From positions 1,681,501-1,745,500 of the forward strand of contig NZ_AP018365.1 of NCBI RefSeq assembly GCF_016756395.1: a stretch of DNA of 64,000 bases. Direction: 5' to 3'. The notes under the pieces were generated by a model. That model searched no databases. It was not told the DNA's origin and saw only the letters and a list, made by a program, of their open reading frames with translations. Source of the stretch: Streptomyces sp. SN-593. GTDB taxonomy: Bacteria; Actinomycetota; Actinomycetes; Streptomycetales; Streptomycetaceae. Shown piece after piece: positions 36,880 to 47,746 of this stretch; the first letter of the stretch is position 1, and the number at the start of each line of letters is the position of its first letter. The translations under genes were made by a program, and so were the position numbers.

Positions 36880-36924
36880 CCCCGGGTGGCGGACGGCAGG
36901 TCGGCGCCCCGGGTGGCGGACGGC
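36880..36924. repeat. Direct repeat of 18 bp
   Basis: CCCCGGGTGGCGGACGGC occurs at 36880-36897 and 36907-36924, 27 bases apart, directly downstream of the SIS gene stop and upstream of pgi. Probably replication slippage; no function seen. Confidence 0.7.
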
Positions 36925-36927
36925 GGG

Positions 36928-37692
36928 TCAGAAGCCGCCGCGGTGGATGCGGCCCGCGTAGCGCTCCTCCAGCACCGCGTTGCGCTCGTGGCCGCCGGGG
37001 AGGTTCGCGGAGACGTAGACCGGGGCGTCGCGGCCCTCGGCGGCCAGCAGCCCGACGGCCTCGGCGACGACCATCTGCACCAGCAGCGCCGAGGTGATCG
37101 TGGACACCCCGCACAGGGCGCCGCCGTCCGGCAGCGGCAGCAGCGCGTCGCCGGCCGGGGCGCAGTTGTCGAGCACGGCGTCCGCGAGGTCGGCCAGCCG
37201 CTTGCCGCTGGCGTGCAGGGCGGGCACCGCGCGGGTGTGGGCGAGCGAGGTGAGCGCGATCAACGGGTGGCCGGCCTCCTTGACGTGCAGCGCCATGTCC
37301 ACGATCGAGTTGTTCACGCCGGAGTTGGAGACGATCACGAACACGTCCTGCGGGCGCGGCGTGGCCAGGTCGTACAGCCGCCGGGCCAGGCCGGGGGAAC
37401 GCTCCAGCAGCGGGTCGGCGAGCACCGAGCGGTCCTCGCCGCCGCGCAGCACCAGGTCGGTGAGCCCGATCCGGTTGGTGGGGATCAGGCCGCCGGCCCG
37501 GCCGACGAGTTCCAGCACCGTGGCCTGCGAGTGACCGGTGCCGAAGCCGTGGACCACGCCGTCGGCGGCCACGCTGTCGGCGAGCAGCCGGCCGGCGGCC
37601 GCCACGGACTCCTTGTTCGCGGCGATCGCCCGCTCCACCGCGGCGCGTCCCTCGTCGGCGAACGTCGCGGCGCTGATCTGTCCCTCGGCCAT
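36928..37692 (-). CDS. SIS-domain phosphosugar-binding protein (UPF0309 type)
   Basis: 254 residues with one SIS domain: [41 protein letters not shown] and [13 protein letters not shown]. The Ser/Thr-rich loop SNSGVN binds the sugar phosphate. It ends [23 protein letters not shown]. Genes beside it code for a BadF-type sugar kinase and an RpiR regulator, so the substrate is probably an amino-sugar phosphate (N-acetylglucosamine or muramic type; inference). The exact reaction (isomerase or etherase) is not decided by the sequence. Confidence 0.85.
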   Translation of the reverse strand: MAEGQISAATFADEGRAAVERAIAANKESVAAAGRLLADSVAADGVVHGFGTGHSQATVLELVGRAGGLIPTNRIGLTDLVLRGGEDRSVLADPLLERSPGLARRLYDLATPRPQDVFVIVSNSGVNNSIVDMALHVKEAGHPLIALTSLAHTRAVPALHASGKRLADLADAVLDNCAPAGDALLPLPDGGALCGVSTITSALLVQMVVAEAVGLLAAEGRDAPVYVSANLPGGHERNAVLEERYAGRIHRGGF

Positions 37693-37742
37693 GCCCGGGT
37701 CCCCTTTGCGGAAGTCCTGCTGCGGAAGTCCTGCCGCCGGAC

Positions 37743-37793
37743 GGTTCGGGTTGATCGAACCAACCGTCCGACGCTTCGATGAAACATTGAACC
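37743..37793. promoter_or_regulatory. Two dyads upstream of the SIS gene
   Basis: GGTTCGGGTTGATCGAACC (37743-37761; arms GGTTCG/CGAACC) and TTCGATGAAACATTGAA (37775-37791; arms TTCGATG/CATTGAA with one mismatch). They lie 50-100 bases upstream of the SIS start in a gene-free 292-bp stretch, so they are candidates for operators of the RpiR regulator or of a ROK/LacI type. Confidence 0.5.
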
Positions 37794-37984
37794 AGCTCCG
37801 CCCGTCAAGGCACCCGGGTGCCGGACCCGCCGCCGCGGACCGGTGCCGGGACGGGGCTCGGGCCGGCGCCGGACCGGGCCACCGATCGCCGTCCCCTGCC
37901 GACTGGCACAGGCCGGGCTGGGGCCGGTGCCGAGGCCGAGGCCGGGGCTGGGGCTGGGGCCGGGCCGGAGCCGGTAAGTGCCGC

Positions 37985-39160
37985 TCAGGTGCCGGCCGGC
38001 GTCCCCCGGAGCAGGTCGCAGGCGAGCGCGGCCGCCCCGGTGGAGCCGTCGGCCACCGGGAAGATCCGCAGCCCGCGGTCCGCCAGCCGCTCGGTCACCC
38101 GCGCCAGCAGCGGTCCGCCGGGCGCCAGCAGGCCGCCGGTGACCACCAGCGGCTCCCCCGGCCGCGGTCCCAGCGAGCGCACGGTCGCCGCGAGCAGTCC
38201 GGCCGCCGTGTCCAGCAGGCGCCGCGCGACCTGGTCGCCGCGTTCCGCCTCCTCGGCCACGGCCGGGCTGAGCGCGCCCAGCCGGGCCGGTGCCTGCGCG
38301 TACGCCCGCGTGACGACGAGCTCGCCGAGCAGGTGGCGCGCCACCGGGTCGCTGGACGGCCCGACCTCCAGGGCCCGCCGCAGTGCCTCGGCGCCCACCG
38401 GGCCCTCGGTCCCGACGCCCTCTCCCCCGGAACCCACAGCGGCGTCCGCGCCCACCCCTGCGCCCGCACCCGTGCCCGCACCAGCGCCCAGGAAGTGGGC
38501 CACCACCCGCGGCACCAGCGCCGTCCACGGGCCGCGGCCGTCCAGCGCCTCCAGCGCCGCCCGCGTCCCGTGGTTGCCCAGCCAGAACCCGCTGCCCTCG
38601 TCCCCGAGCAGCCAGCCGTGCCCGTCGGACACCGCGGCGCGGCGGCCCCCGGCCAGCCGCGCGGCGATCGCGCCGGTGCCCGCGATCAGGACCAGCCCGT
38701 CGCGGGGGGCGCCGGGCGCCGCGGCGAGTGCGACGTCGGCGTCACCCCCGACACCGACCGGCACCCCGGTGACCCCGTGCTCGGCCAGCGCGTCCCGCAG
38801 GCAGGACACGGCCAGGTCCTCCCCGCGCTCCGGCCCGGCGCCCGGCGCGGCGCCCGCGAACCCGCCGAAGGCCGCGCCGATCCGGCCCCGTGCCTCCGGG
38901 TCGGCCGGCAGTGCCCCGGCCAGGGCCTCGCCGACGGCGGCCGCGAGGTGGCGGGTCAGGTCGGCCCGCCCGACGCTCAGCGCGTTGCCGGGGCCGCCGC
39001 AACCCCGCCCGAGTACCGGCCCGCCGGGCACGCCCACCGCCAGGCAGGCCCGGCTGCGCGTGCCGCCCGCGTCGATCCCCACGACCAGGGGCGGCCGGAC
39101 CGTACCGGCCGTGCCGGCACCCCTGCCGTCGGCCGCCGGGTGGTTGTAGGTTTCCGTCAT
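37985..39160 (-). CDS. BadF/BcrA-type sugar kinase, N-acetylglucosamine kinase-like
   Basis: 391 residues of the ASKHA fold. Phosphate 1 loop is VVGIDAGGTRSRACLAVG, phosphate 2 is LVLIAGTGAIAA, and DGHGWLLGDEGSGFWLGNHG is the signature of N-acetylglucosamine kinases of this family. An insert of about 30 residues rich in Gly, Ala and Val (around residue 225) breaks the C-terminal domain, a low-complexity loop. ATG 39160 is chosen; two GTG codons directly upstream would add two residues. With the SIS protein it suggests phosphorylation then processing of an amino sugar. Confidence 0.85.
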   Translation of the reverse strand: MTETYNHPAADGRGAGTAGTVRPPLVVGIDAGGTRSRACLAVGVPGGPVLGRGCGGPGNALSVGRADLTRHLAAAVGEALAGALPADPEARGRIGAAFGGFAGAAPGAGPERGEDLAVSCLRDALAEHGVTGVPVGVGGDADVALAAAPGAPRDGLVLIAGTGAIAARLAGGRRAAVSDGHGWLLGDEGSGFWLGNHGTRAALEALDGRGPWTALVPRVVAHFLGAGAGTGAGAGVGADAAVGSGGEGVGTEGPVGAEALRRALEVGPSSDPVARHLLGELVVTRAYAQAPARLGALSPAVAEEAERGDQVARRLLDTAAGLLAATVRSLGPRPGEPLVVTGGLLAPGGPLLARVTERLADRGLRIFPVADGSTGAAALACDLLRGTPAGT

Positions 39161-39161
39161 C

Positions 39162-39176
39162 ACCACGCATCGTGGT
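39162..39176. promoter_or_regulatory. Operator-like palindrome between kinase and RpiR genes
   Basis: ACCACGCATCGTGGT, arms ACCACG/CGTGGT, lies one base upstream of the kinase ATG and 43 bases upstream of the RpiR start. Good position for repression of both divergent genes. Confidence 0.5.
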
Positions 39177-39218
39177 TGACGGATTCACCGGCGCACAACC
39201 CCGACGGGACGGGTCGTC

Positions 39219-40106
39219 ATGATCACCGCACTGATCCGCACCGAACTTCCCCGGATGTCCGGGTCGCTGCGCAAGGTCGGCGAGGGGGTGCTCGCCGACC
39301 CGGTCGCCGCCACGCACGGCTCCGCGGCGGAACTCGGGCGCCGCACCGGCACCTCGCAGGCGACGGTGACCCGGTTCTGCCGTGCGCTGGGCCTGGAGTC
39401 CTACCAGCAGCTCCTGATCGAGCTGGCGCAGGAGCAGGGGCGCGCCGAGGCCGAGCCGCGAAGTGCCGCGCTGGGTCCCCGGATCGGGCCGGACGACGAT
39501 CTGGAGCAGGTAATCGGCGTGGTCGCGGAGGCCGACCTGCGGGCCCTGCGGCACACCGCGGAGCAGTTGGACCGGGAGGCGCTGGAACGCGCCGCCCAGG
39601 CCCTCGCGCGGGCCCGCAGGATCGACGTCTACGGGGTCGGCGGCTCCGGCATCGTGGCCCACGAGACGCAGGCCCGGCTGTTCGGCATCGGCTGCGCCGC
39701 CCACGCCTGGACCGAGGTGCACGCCGCGGAGACCTCGGCGGCCCTGCTGACGCCCTCGGACGCCGTGGTGGCCGTCTCGCACTCGGGCGGCACCCGCGAG
39801 GTCCTGGAGCCCCTGCGGACGGCCGCGGACCGGGGCGCGGCGACCGTCGCCGTCACGGGCGACCCGCGCTCGCCCGTCGCACGGGCCGCGGACGTCCACC
39901 TGACGTCGTTCTCCGGCGAGACCAGCTTCCGGCGGGGCAACTTCGGCACCCGCCACTCCGTGCTGCTGATCGTGGACTGCCTCTACGCCCGCGTCGCGCA
40001 GCTCACCTACGAACGGGCGACCGCGTCCATCGCGCTGACCGCGCACATCGCCGGGACCGGCACCGGCAGGAAGGCCCCCGGCCGTCGGGCCGGCTCAGGA
40101 GGCTGA
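39219..40106 (+). CDS. RpiR-family transcriptional regulator
   Basis: 295 residues. The N-terminal helix-turn-helix region is SAAELGRRTGTSQATVTRFCRALGL, and the C-terminal SIS domain has YGVGGSGIVAHETQARL, VVAVSHSGGTREVLEP and RHSVLLIVDCLYARV. RpiR proteins sense sugar phosphates and control nearby sugar genes, here the divergent kinase and SIS genes. Its last codons and stop lie inside a 26-bp hairpin. Confidence 0.92.
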   Translation: MITALIRTELPRMSGSLRKVGEGVLADPVAATHGSAAELGRRTGTSQATVTRFCRALGLESYQQLLIELAQEQGRAEAEPRSAALGPRIGPDDDLEQVIGVVAEADLRALRHTAEQLDREALERAAQALARARRIDVYGVGGSGIVAHETQARLFGIGCAAHAWTEVHAAETSAALLTPSDAVVAVSHSGGTREVLEPLRTAADRGAATVAVTGDPRSPVARAADVHLTSFSGETSFRRGNFGTRHSVLLIVDCLYARVAQLTYERATASIALTAHIAGTGTGRKAPGRRAGSGG

Positions 40107-40128
40107 GCCGGCCCGACGGCCGGGGGCC
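40073..40128 (+). terminator. Very long terminator hairpin overlapping the RpiR stop codon
   Basis: Perfect 26-base arms around a GAGG loop. The right arm contains the TGA of the RpiR gene (40104-40106), so the last eleven codons form the stem. Confidence 0.75.
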
Positions 40129-40198
40129 GACGGCGGCCGGGACCGCGGCCGCGCCCCGGACCCCGCTGCTCCACCCACGGAGAACCGGACGAAAGGCC

Positions 40199-40371
40199 CT
40201 AGGGCCTGTCCGGCGGATCGTGCCGGTCGAGCTCGCGGCGTCCGGTGCCGTACATCGCAAGGCGGAGAAACATCCTCGTACCGGGTCGTACATGGATGAT
40301 TCGACAACGCAGGGAGGTGCGGTGCCGGACGCCGCGAGCTCGACCGGCAGGATCCGCCGGACAGGCCCTAG
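40199..40371. mobile_element. MITE-like element with long terminal inverted repeats
   Basis: A 167-bp unit (40202-40368) has terminal inverted repeats of about 53 bases with about five mismatches. The outer ends read GGGCCTGTCCGGCGGATC. CTAG is present at both borders (40199-40202 and 40368-40371), as expected for target duplication by an IS5-type transposase. It contains no gene. Ends of this kind are widespread in Streptomyces with IS5-like transposases, so it is probably mobilised in trans. It sits exactly at the rbpA stop codon. Confidence 0.75.
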
Positions 40372-40703
40372 ATCTCGCCGCGCAGCTTCGCCAGCGCCTC
40401 GGCGAGGATCGCCTCGCCGTCGGCGGCCGACCGGCGTTCGCGTACGTACGCGAGGTGGGTCTTGTACGGCTCGGTGCGCGGCGGCGCCGGCGGGTTCTCC
40501 TCGTCCTGCCCGGCCGGGAAGCCGCAGCGGGGGCAGTCCCAGGTCTCCGGGATCTGCGCGTCGCTGGCGAAACTCGGCTGGGTCTCGTGTCCGTTGGAGC
40601 ACCAGAAGGAGATGCGCAGGCGCGGCGCGGACTCGCCGCGCTCGGCCTCTCCCATCGGCCCCGCTCCGACCCGACTGCCACGGATCGCGTTGCCACTTGC
40701 CAC
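40368..40703 (-). CDS. rbpA: RbpA, RNA polymerase-binding protein
   Basis: 111 residues; GTG 40703 with ribosome site AGGGAG. RbpA binds RNA polymerase and group 1/2 sigma factors and stabilises open complexes. Features: basic N-terminal tail ASGNAIRGSRVGAGPMGE, core zinc-type domain RISFWCSNGHETQPSF and WDCPRCGFPAG, basic linker, and C-terminal sigma-interaction helix DGEAILAEALAKLRGEI. The TAG stop lies within the CTAG border of the MITE, so the protein is intact. A longer frame upstream (to 40838) is not coding. Confidence 0.94.
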   Translation of the reverse strand: MASGNAIRGSRVGAGPMGEAERGESAPRLRISFWCSNGHETQPSFASDAQIPETWDCPRCGFPAGQDEENPPAPPRTEPYKTHLAYVRERRSAADGEAILAEALAKLRGEI

Positions 40704-40931
40704 GGTCGTAACTCCCTGCGTGATGGTGCTGCGAGGTCGCCCATTCGACGGAGACCGGTTCGCCCCCGCACCTGGCGGGAAAGGGCACGGTATCCCAAGA
40801 CGCGCGTCCATGATAAGTCGTGGACAAGTCGTCTTCACGACGCGGCGTCAATTCGCCGTGAACCGGCGGTAGTCGGACGGGGTGCGCGCGTCACCCGCGC
40901 GGGTGGGCCGGCAGGGCCCTTGCGGCTCCCG

Positions 40932-41168
40932 CTAGTTGCTCGTCTTCATGACGATGCCCAGGGTGACGATGCACGCGAACCAGAGCAGGCCGATCACCAC
41001 GGTGATCCGGTCGAGGTTGCGCTCGGCCACCGACGAACCGCCGACGGACGACTGCATGCCGCCGCCGAACATGTCCGACAGGCCGCCGCCCTTCCCCTTG
41101 TGCATGAGCACGAGCAGCAGGAGCAGCATGCTGAAGATGATGAGGGCGATGGAGAACCCGATGACCAC
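40932..41168 (-). CDS. secG: SecG preprotein translocase subunit
   Basis: 78 residues. Two transmembrane helices: FSIALIIFSMLLLLLVLMHKGKGGGLSDMFGG contains the first helix followed by the conserved SecG loop, and RITVVIGLLWFACIVTLGIVM is the second. GTG 41168 with ribosome site GAGAGAG. Partner of SecYE. Placement between rbpA and tpiA is typical of Streptomyces. Confidence 0.95.
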   Translation of the reverse strand: MVIGFSIALIIFSMLLLLLVLMHKGKGGGLSDMFGGGMQSSVGGSSVAERNLDRITVVIGLLWFACIVTLGIVMKTSN

Positions 41169-41218
41169 GGCTGGACCAACTCTCTCGACTACACGACGGC
41201 AGTACACGGTTACGGCGC

Positions 41219-41255
41219 GGGGCCGGAGGCGGTGCGATCACACCACTCCGGCCCC
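41219..41255 (-). terminator. Stem-loop after tpiA
   Basis: Arms GGGGCCGGAG and CTCCGGCCCC with an inner GGTG/CACC stem, 40 bases past the tpiA stop and before secG. Probably ends or attenuates the gap-pgk-tpiA transcript. Confidence 0.6.
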
Positions 41256-41294
41256 GACAGGGTACTTCACGCGACCCCCGACTTCACCGGTCCG

Positions 41295-42080
41295 TCACTG
41301 GTCGCGGAAGCGCACGATCCTGACGAACTCCTCCGGGTCCAGCGCCGCGCCGCCCACCAGGGCGCCGTCCACGTCCGGCTGGGCCATGATCGCGGCCACG
41401 TTGCCCGCCTTGACCGAGCCGCCGTACTGGATGCGGACGCCGTCGGCGAGCTCCTGGTCGTACAGCTCCGCCAGCCGGCCGCGGATCGCCCCGCAGACCT
41501 CCTGGGCGTCCTCGGGGGTGGCGACCTCGCCGGTGCCGATCGCCCACACCGGCTCGTAGGCCACGACGATCCGCGCCGCCTGCTCCGCGGGGACGTCCTT
41601 GAGGGCGCCGTCGAGCTGGGCGAGGGTGTGCCCGACCTGGTTGCCGGCCTTGCGGACGTCCAGGCCCTCGCCGACGCACAGGATCGGGGTCAGGCCGTGC
41701 GCGAAGGCGGCCTTCACCTTGGCGTTCACGACCTCCTCGTCCTCGCCGTGGTACTGGCGGCGCTCGGAGTGGCCGATCGCGACGTACTCGCACTTCAGCT
41801 TGGACAGCATCGGCCCGGAGATTTCGCCCGTGTACGCACCGTGGTCGTGCGCGGACACGTCCTGCGCGCCGTACTTGATCCGCAGCCGGTCGCCGTCGAC
41901 GAGGGTCTGCACGGAGCGCAGGTCGGTGAAGGGCACCAGGACGGCGACCTCGACCGCGTCGTGGTCCTTGTCGGTGAGGCCGAACGCGAGCTTCTGGACG
42001 TGCGCGATGGCCTCGAGGTGGTTGAGGTTCATCTTCCAGTTGCCCGCCATCAGCGGGGTGCGGGTGCTCTGCTCACTCAT
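41295..42080 (-). CDS. tpiA: Triosephosphate isomerase
   Basis: 261 residues. Lys in AGNWKMNLN, catalytic His in IGHSERRQ, and Glu in [16 protein letters not shown] are all present, followed by the phosphate loop [11 protein letters not shown]. Six bases downstream of pgk, same operon. Confidence 0.98.
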   Translation of the reverse strand: MSEQSTRTPLMAGNWKMNLNHLEAIAHVQKLAFGLTDKDHDAVEVAVLVPFTDLRSVQTLVDGDRLRIKYGAQDVSAHDHGAYTGEISGPMLSKLKCEYVAIGHSERRQYHGEDEEVVNAKVKAAFAHGLTPILCVGEGLDVRKAGNQVGHTLAQLDGALKDVPAEQAARIVVAYEPVWAIGTGEVATPEDAQEVCGAIRGRLAELYDQELADGVRIQYGGSVKAGNVAAIMAQPDVDGALVGGAALDPEEFVRIVRFRDQ

Positions 42081-42086
42081 CGGGGT

Positions 42087-43301
42087 TCAGTTCTCCAAAG
42101 CGGAAAGGCCGGGCAGGGTCTTGCCTTCGAGGTACTCCAGGCTGGCGCCGCCGCCGGTGGAGATGTGGCCGAAAGCGTTCTCGTCGAATCCCAGGATGCG
42201 GACGGCCGCGGCCGAGTCGCCGCCGCCGACCACGCTGAACGCGGGGGCGTCCACCAGCGCCTGCGCCACGGCGCGGGTGCCGTCGGCGAAGTCGGGGTGC
42301 TCGAAGACGCCCATCGGGCCGTTCCAGAAGATGGTCGCCGTGTCGGCGAGCTTCGCGGCGAACAGCTTGCGCGACTCCGGGCCGATGTCCAGGCCGATCA
42401 GGTCGGTCGGGATGGCGTCCACCGGAGCGGTGACCGGCTCGGCGGGGGCCTTCGTCTCCAGGTCGGGGAAGCTGGTGGCGCCGACCACGTCGACCGGCAG
42501 CACGAACTCCACGCCCTTGGCCCTGGCCCGCTCCAGGTACTCGGTGACGACCGGGATCTGGTCCTCCTGCAACAGGCTCCTGCCGATCTCGTGGCCCTGG
42601 GCCTTGAGGAAGGTGAAGACCATGCCGCCGCCGACCAGGATGCGGTCGGCCTTCTCCAGCAGGTGGTCGATGACGCCGAGCTTGTCGGACACCTTCGAGC
42701 CGCCGAGCACCACCGCGTACGGGCGGGCGACCTCCTCGGTGAGCTTCCTCAGCACCCCGACCTCGGTCGCGATCAGGCCGCCGGCGGCGTGCGGCAGCCG
42801 GGCCGGCAGGTCGTACACCGAGGCGTGCTTGCGGTGCACCGCGCCGAAGCCGTCCCCCACGTAGGTGTCGGCGAGGGCGGCGAGCCGGTCGGCGAACGCG
42901 CCGCGCTCGGCGTCGTCCTTGCTGGTCTCACCGGGGAAGAAGCGCAGGTTCTCCAGCAGCACCACGTCGCCGGCGGCGGCGCCGTCCAGCGCCTGCCGGG
43001 TCTGGTCGCCGACCGTGTCGGTGCCGAAGAACACCTGCCGGCCGAGGAGTTCGGCCAGCCGGTCGCGGACCGGGGCGAGCGAGAACTTCGGGTCGGGTGC
43101 GCCCTTGGGGCGCCCCAGGTGCGAGGCGACGATCACCGTGGCGCCGGCCTCGGCGAGCCTGGCGACGGTCGGCACCGCGGCCCGGATACGGCCGTCGTCG
43201 GTGATGGTGGTGCCGTCCAGCGGCACGTTGAGGTCGGCGCGGACGAACACCCGCTTGCCCTCGACCTGTCCCTCGGCGATCAGGTCGTCGATCGTCTTCA
43301 T
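42087..43301 (-). CDS. pgk: Phosphoglycerate kinase
   Basis: 404 residues. VFVRADLNVPLDG near the N-terminus, VIVASHLGRPKGAPDPKFSL, VVLGGSKVSDKLGVI and FWNGPMGVFEHPDFADGT are the family motifs, with SVVGGGDSAAAV near the C-terminus. Lies 149 bases after gap, with a hairpin in between. Confidence 0.98.
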   Translation of the reverse strand: MKTIDDLIAEGQVEGKRVFVRADLNVPLDGTTITDDGRIRAAVPTVARLAEAGATVIVASHLGRPKGAPDPKFSLAPVRDRLAELLGRQVFFGTDTVGDQTRQALDGAAAGDVVLLENLRFFPGETSKDDAERGAFADRLAALADTYVGDGFGAVHRKHASVYDLPARLPHAAGGLIATEVGVLRKLTEEVARPYAVVLGGSKVSDKLGVIDHLLEKADRILVGGGMVFTFLKAQGHEIGRSLLQEDQIPVVTEYLERARAKGVEFVLPVDVVGATSFPDLETKAPAEPVTAPVDAIPTDLIGLDIGPESRKLFAAKLADTATIFWNGPMGVFEHPDFADGTRAVAQALVDAPAFSVVGGGDSAAAVRILGFDENAFGHISTGGGASLEYLEGKTLPGLSALEN

Positions 43302-43346
43302 CTGTCGGGTCTCCTGTGAGTAGGTCCGGCACCGGACACGACGCGA

Positions 43347-43389
43347 ACAGGGCCCGGACGGCGCGTCATCGCGCTCGTCCGGACCCTGT
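43347..43389 (-). terminator. Intercistronic hairpin between gap and pgk
   Basis: ACAGGGCCCGGAC pairs with GTCCGGACCCTGT (one mismatch), with an inner GCGC stem. It may act as an attenuator or a 3' stabiliser that lets gap exceed pgk expression. Confidence 0.55.
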
Positions 43390-43450
43390 CGCTCGCATCG
43401 CGGTGCGGTGGCTGACGGAAACGGCTACGCGGCCGCGGTTCCGGCGTGCC

Positions 43451-45683
<2,233 letters not shown>

Positions 45684-45693
<10 letters not shown>

Positions 45694-46703
45694 GGGCCGA
45701 TCCTTCCACGCATACGAAAAATCCGGTCATACGCGGCCGCCAACGACTCGGGGTCGTGCCGCGGCCCGTCGGGGGCGGCGACCCGGGCCAGTTCGACCGT
45801 AGCGCCCAACTTCTGGGCGGCCTGTTCCAGGCTGTCCCGGTCGGGTACGGCGGCTTCGTCGGCGAGAACCACGTCGATGGTGAGTTTAGGGGCGTGTCGG
45901 CCCAAAACCTCCAAGTGACGCTGCGGAGAAAAACCCTCGGTCTCTCCCGGCTGCGGCGCGAGGTTGAGCGTGAGCACCCGGCGGGCCCGGGTCTGGGCCA
46001 CCGCGTCGGCCAACTCCGGTACCAGCAGGTGCGGGATGACCGAGGAGAACCACGAACCGGGGCCGAGCACCACCCAGTCGGCGTCCATCACCGCCTGCAC
46101 CGCCTCGGGCACCGCCGGCGGGTCGGCGGGCACCAGGTGCACCTCCTGCACCTCGCCGGGCGTCAACGCGACGGTGGCCTGTCCCCGAACGGTGGACACC
46201 GTGTCGGGCAGCTTCGGGTCGTGGCCGCGGACGATCGCCTCCAGGTCCAACGGCACCGCCGACATCGGCAGCACCCTGCCGTGGGCGCCCAGCAGCCGCC
46301 CCACCCACTCCAGGGCGGCCACCTCGTCCTTGAGCTGCTCCCACAGCGCGACGATCAGCAGGTTGCCCACCGCGTGGCCGTGCAGGTCGCCGCCGCTGAC
46401 GAACCGGTGCTGGAGCACCCGCGACCAGGTCTGCCCCCACTCGTCGTCCCCGCACAGCGCGGCCAGCGCCTTGCGCAGGTCGCCCGGGGGCAGCACGCCC
46501 ATCTCCGCGCGCAGCCGGCCGCTGGAGCCGCCGTCGTCGGCGACCGTCACCACCGCGGTGAGGTCGCCGGTGATCCGGCGCAGCGCGGCCAGGGAGGCGG
46601 ACAGGCCGTGGCCGCCGCCCAGGGCGACCACCTTCGGCGGTACCCCGGACCGGCGGCCCGCGACGGCGTCCTTGCCGCCGCGGCGCCGCCGCCTACCCGT
46701 CAT
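45684..46703 (-). CDS. yvcK: YvcK/CofD-like protein
   Basis: 339 residues. [21 protein letters not shown] is the nucleotide-sugar binding loop, followed by [14 protein letters not shown]. The family binds UDP-sugars and affects growth on gluconeogenic carbon and cell-wall metabolism. ATG 46703, or GTG 46709 overlapping the rapZ stop as GTGA. The N-terminus [15 protein letters not shown] is very basic. Confidence 0.94.
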
Positions 46704-46705
46704 GA

Positions 46706-47746
46706 TCACTCGCGCCCCATGTCCCTGTGCACGGTCACCGTCTCCACTCCGTCCGCCGCCAGCCGCGCCGCGAGCCGTTCCGACATCGCCACGCTGCGGT
46801 GCTTGCCGCCGGTACACCCGACGGCGATGGTCACATAGCGCTTGCCCTCGCGCCGGTAACCCGCCGCGATGATGTGCAGCAGCTCGGCGTACCGGTCGAG
46901 GAACTCCTTGGCGCCGGGCTGATTGAACACGTACGTGGCGACCTCGTCGTTCAGGCCGGTGAAGGGCCGCAGCTCCGGCACCCAGTGCGGGTTGGGCAGG
47001 AAGCGGCAGTCCACCACCAGGTCGGCGTCGACGGGGAGCCCGTACTTGTAACCGAACGACATGACGGTGGCCCGGAGTTCCGGCTCCTCCTCGCCGGCGA
47101 ACTGGGCGTCGAGCTTGGCGCGCAGTTCGTGCACGTTGAGGCTGGAGGTGTCGATCACCAGGTCGGCGTCGCCGCGCAGCTCGCGCAGCAGGTCGCGCTC
47201 GGCGGCGATGCCGTCGACGATCCGGCCGGAGCCCTGGAGGGGGTGCGGGCGGCGCACCGACTCGAAGCGGCGCACCAGCGCGTCGCCGGACGCCTCCAGG
47301 AAGATCACCCGGCGCTTGACGCCCTTGGTGGCGAGGTCGGCGAGCGACTCGCGCAGGTTGTCGAAGAACTGCCGGCCGCGGACGTCGACCACCACGGCGA
47401 TCCGCGCCACGTTGCCCTGTGAGCGGGCGCCGAGGTCGACCATGGTGGGGATGAGGGCGGGCGGCAGGTTGTCGACCACGAACCAGCCGAGGTCCTCCAG
47501 GCACTTGGCCGCGGTGCTGCGGCCGGCCCCGGACATGCCGGAGATGATCACGAGTTCGGGGATGGCCGCGCCGGTCTCCCCCGTTGCGCCGCTGGTCATG
47601 TCGGTGCCGGTCCCGTTGTCGGTGGTGCCGTTGTCGTCGGCGCTGCTGTTGTCGCTGCCGCCGGTGGTGCTGCTGCCGGCGGTGTGCGCGCGAGTGGTGT
47701 GCGCGGTGTCCGGTGTCCCGGTCCTGGGTTCTTCCTGGTCGCTCAT
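46706..47746 (-). CDS. rapZ: RapZ-family nucleotide-binding protein
   Basis: 346 residues. P-loop [19 protein letters not shown] is near residue 70, then [14 protein letters not shown] and the C-terminal [20 protein letters not shown] with the conserved GxHR motif. The first about 62 residues are Thr/Ser/Gly/Asn/Asp-rich, longer than usual. In E. coli RapZ senses glucosamine-6-phosphate through small RNAs; actinobacterial role unclear. ATGA overlap with uvrC. Confidence 0.94.
   Translation of the reverse strand: MSDQEEPRTGTPDTAHTTRAHTAGSSTTGGSDNSSADDNGTTDNGTGTDMTSGATGETGAAIPELVIISGMSGAGRSTAAKCLEDLGWFVVDNLPPALIPTMVDLGARSQGNVARIAVVVDVRGRQFFDNLRESLADLATKGVKRRVIFLEASGDALVRRFESVRRPHPLQGSGRIVDGIAAERDLLRELRGDADLVIDTSSLNVHELRAKLDAQFAGEEEPELRATVMSFGYKYGLPVDADLVVDCRFLPNPHWVPELRPFTGLNDEVATYVFNQPGAKEFLDRYAELLHIIAAGYRREGKRYVTIAVGCTGGKHRSVAMSERLAARLAADGVETVTVHRDMGRE

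Noticed and set aside
37801-37984. RNA gene in the G-rich stretch downstream of the sugar kinase gene
   Set aside because: Only GGGGCT/GGCCGA simple repeats are visible; no stable conserved fold is recognisable by eye.
40368-40838. Longer RbpA of 156 residues
   Set aside because: The extra N-terminal residues precede the conserved ASGNAIRGSR start, and GTG 40703 has a good ribosome site.
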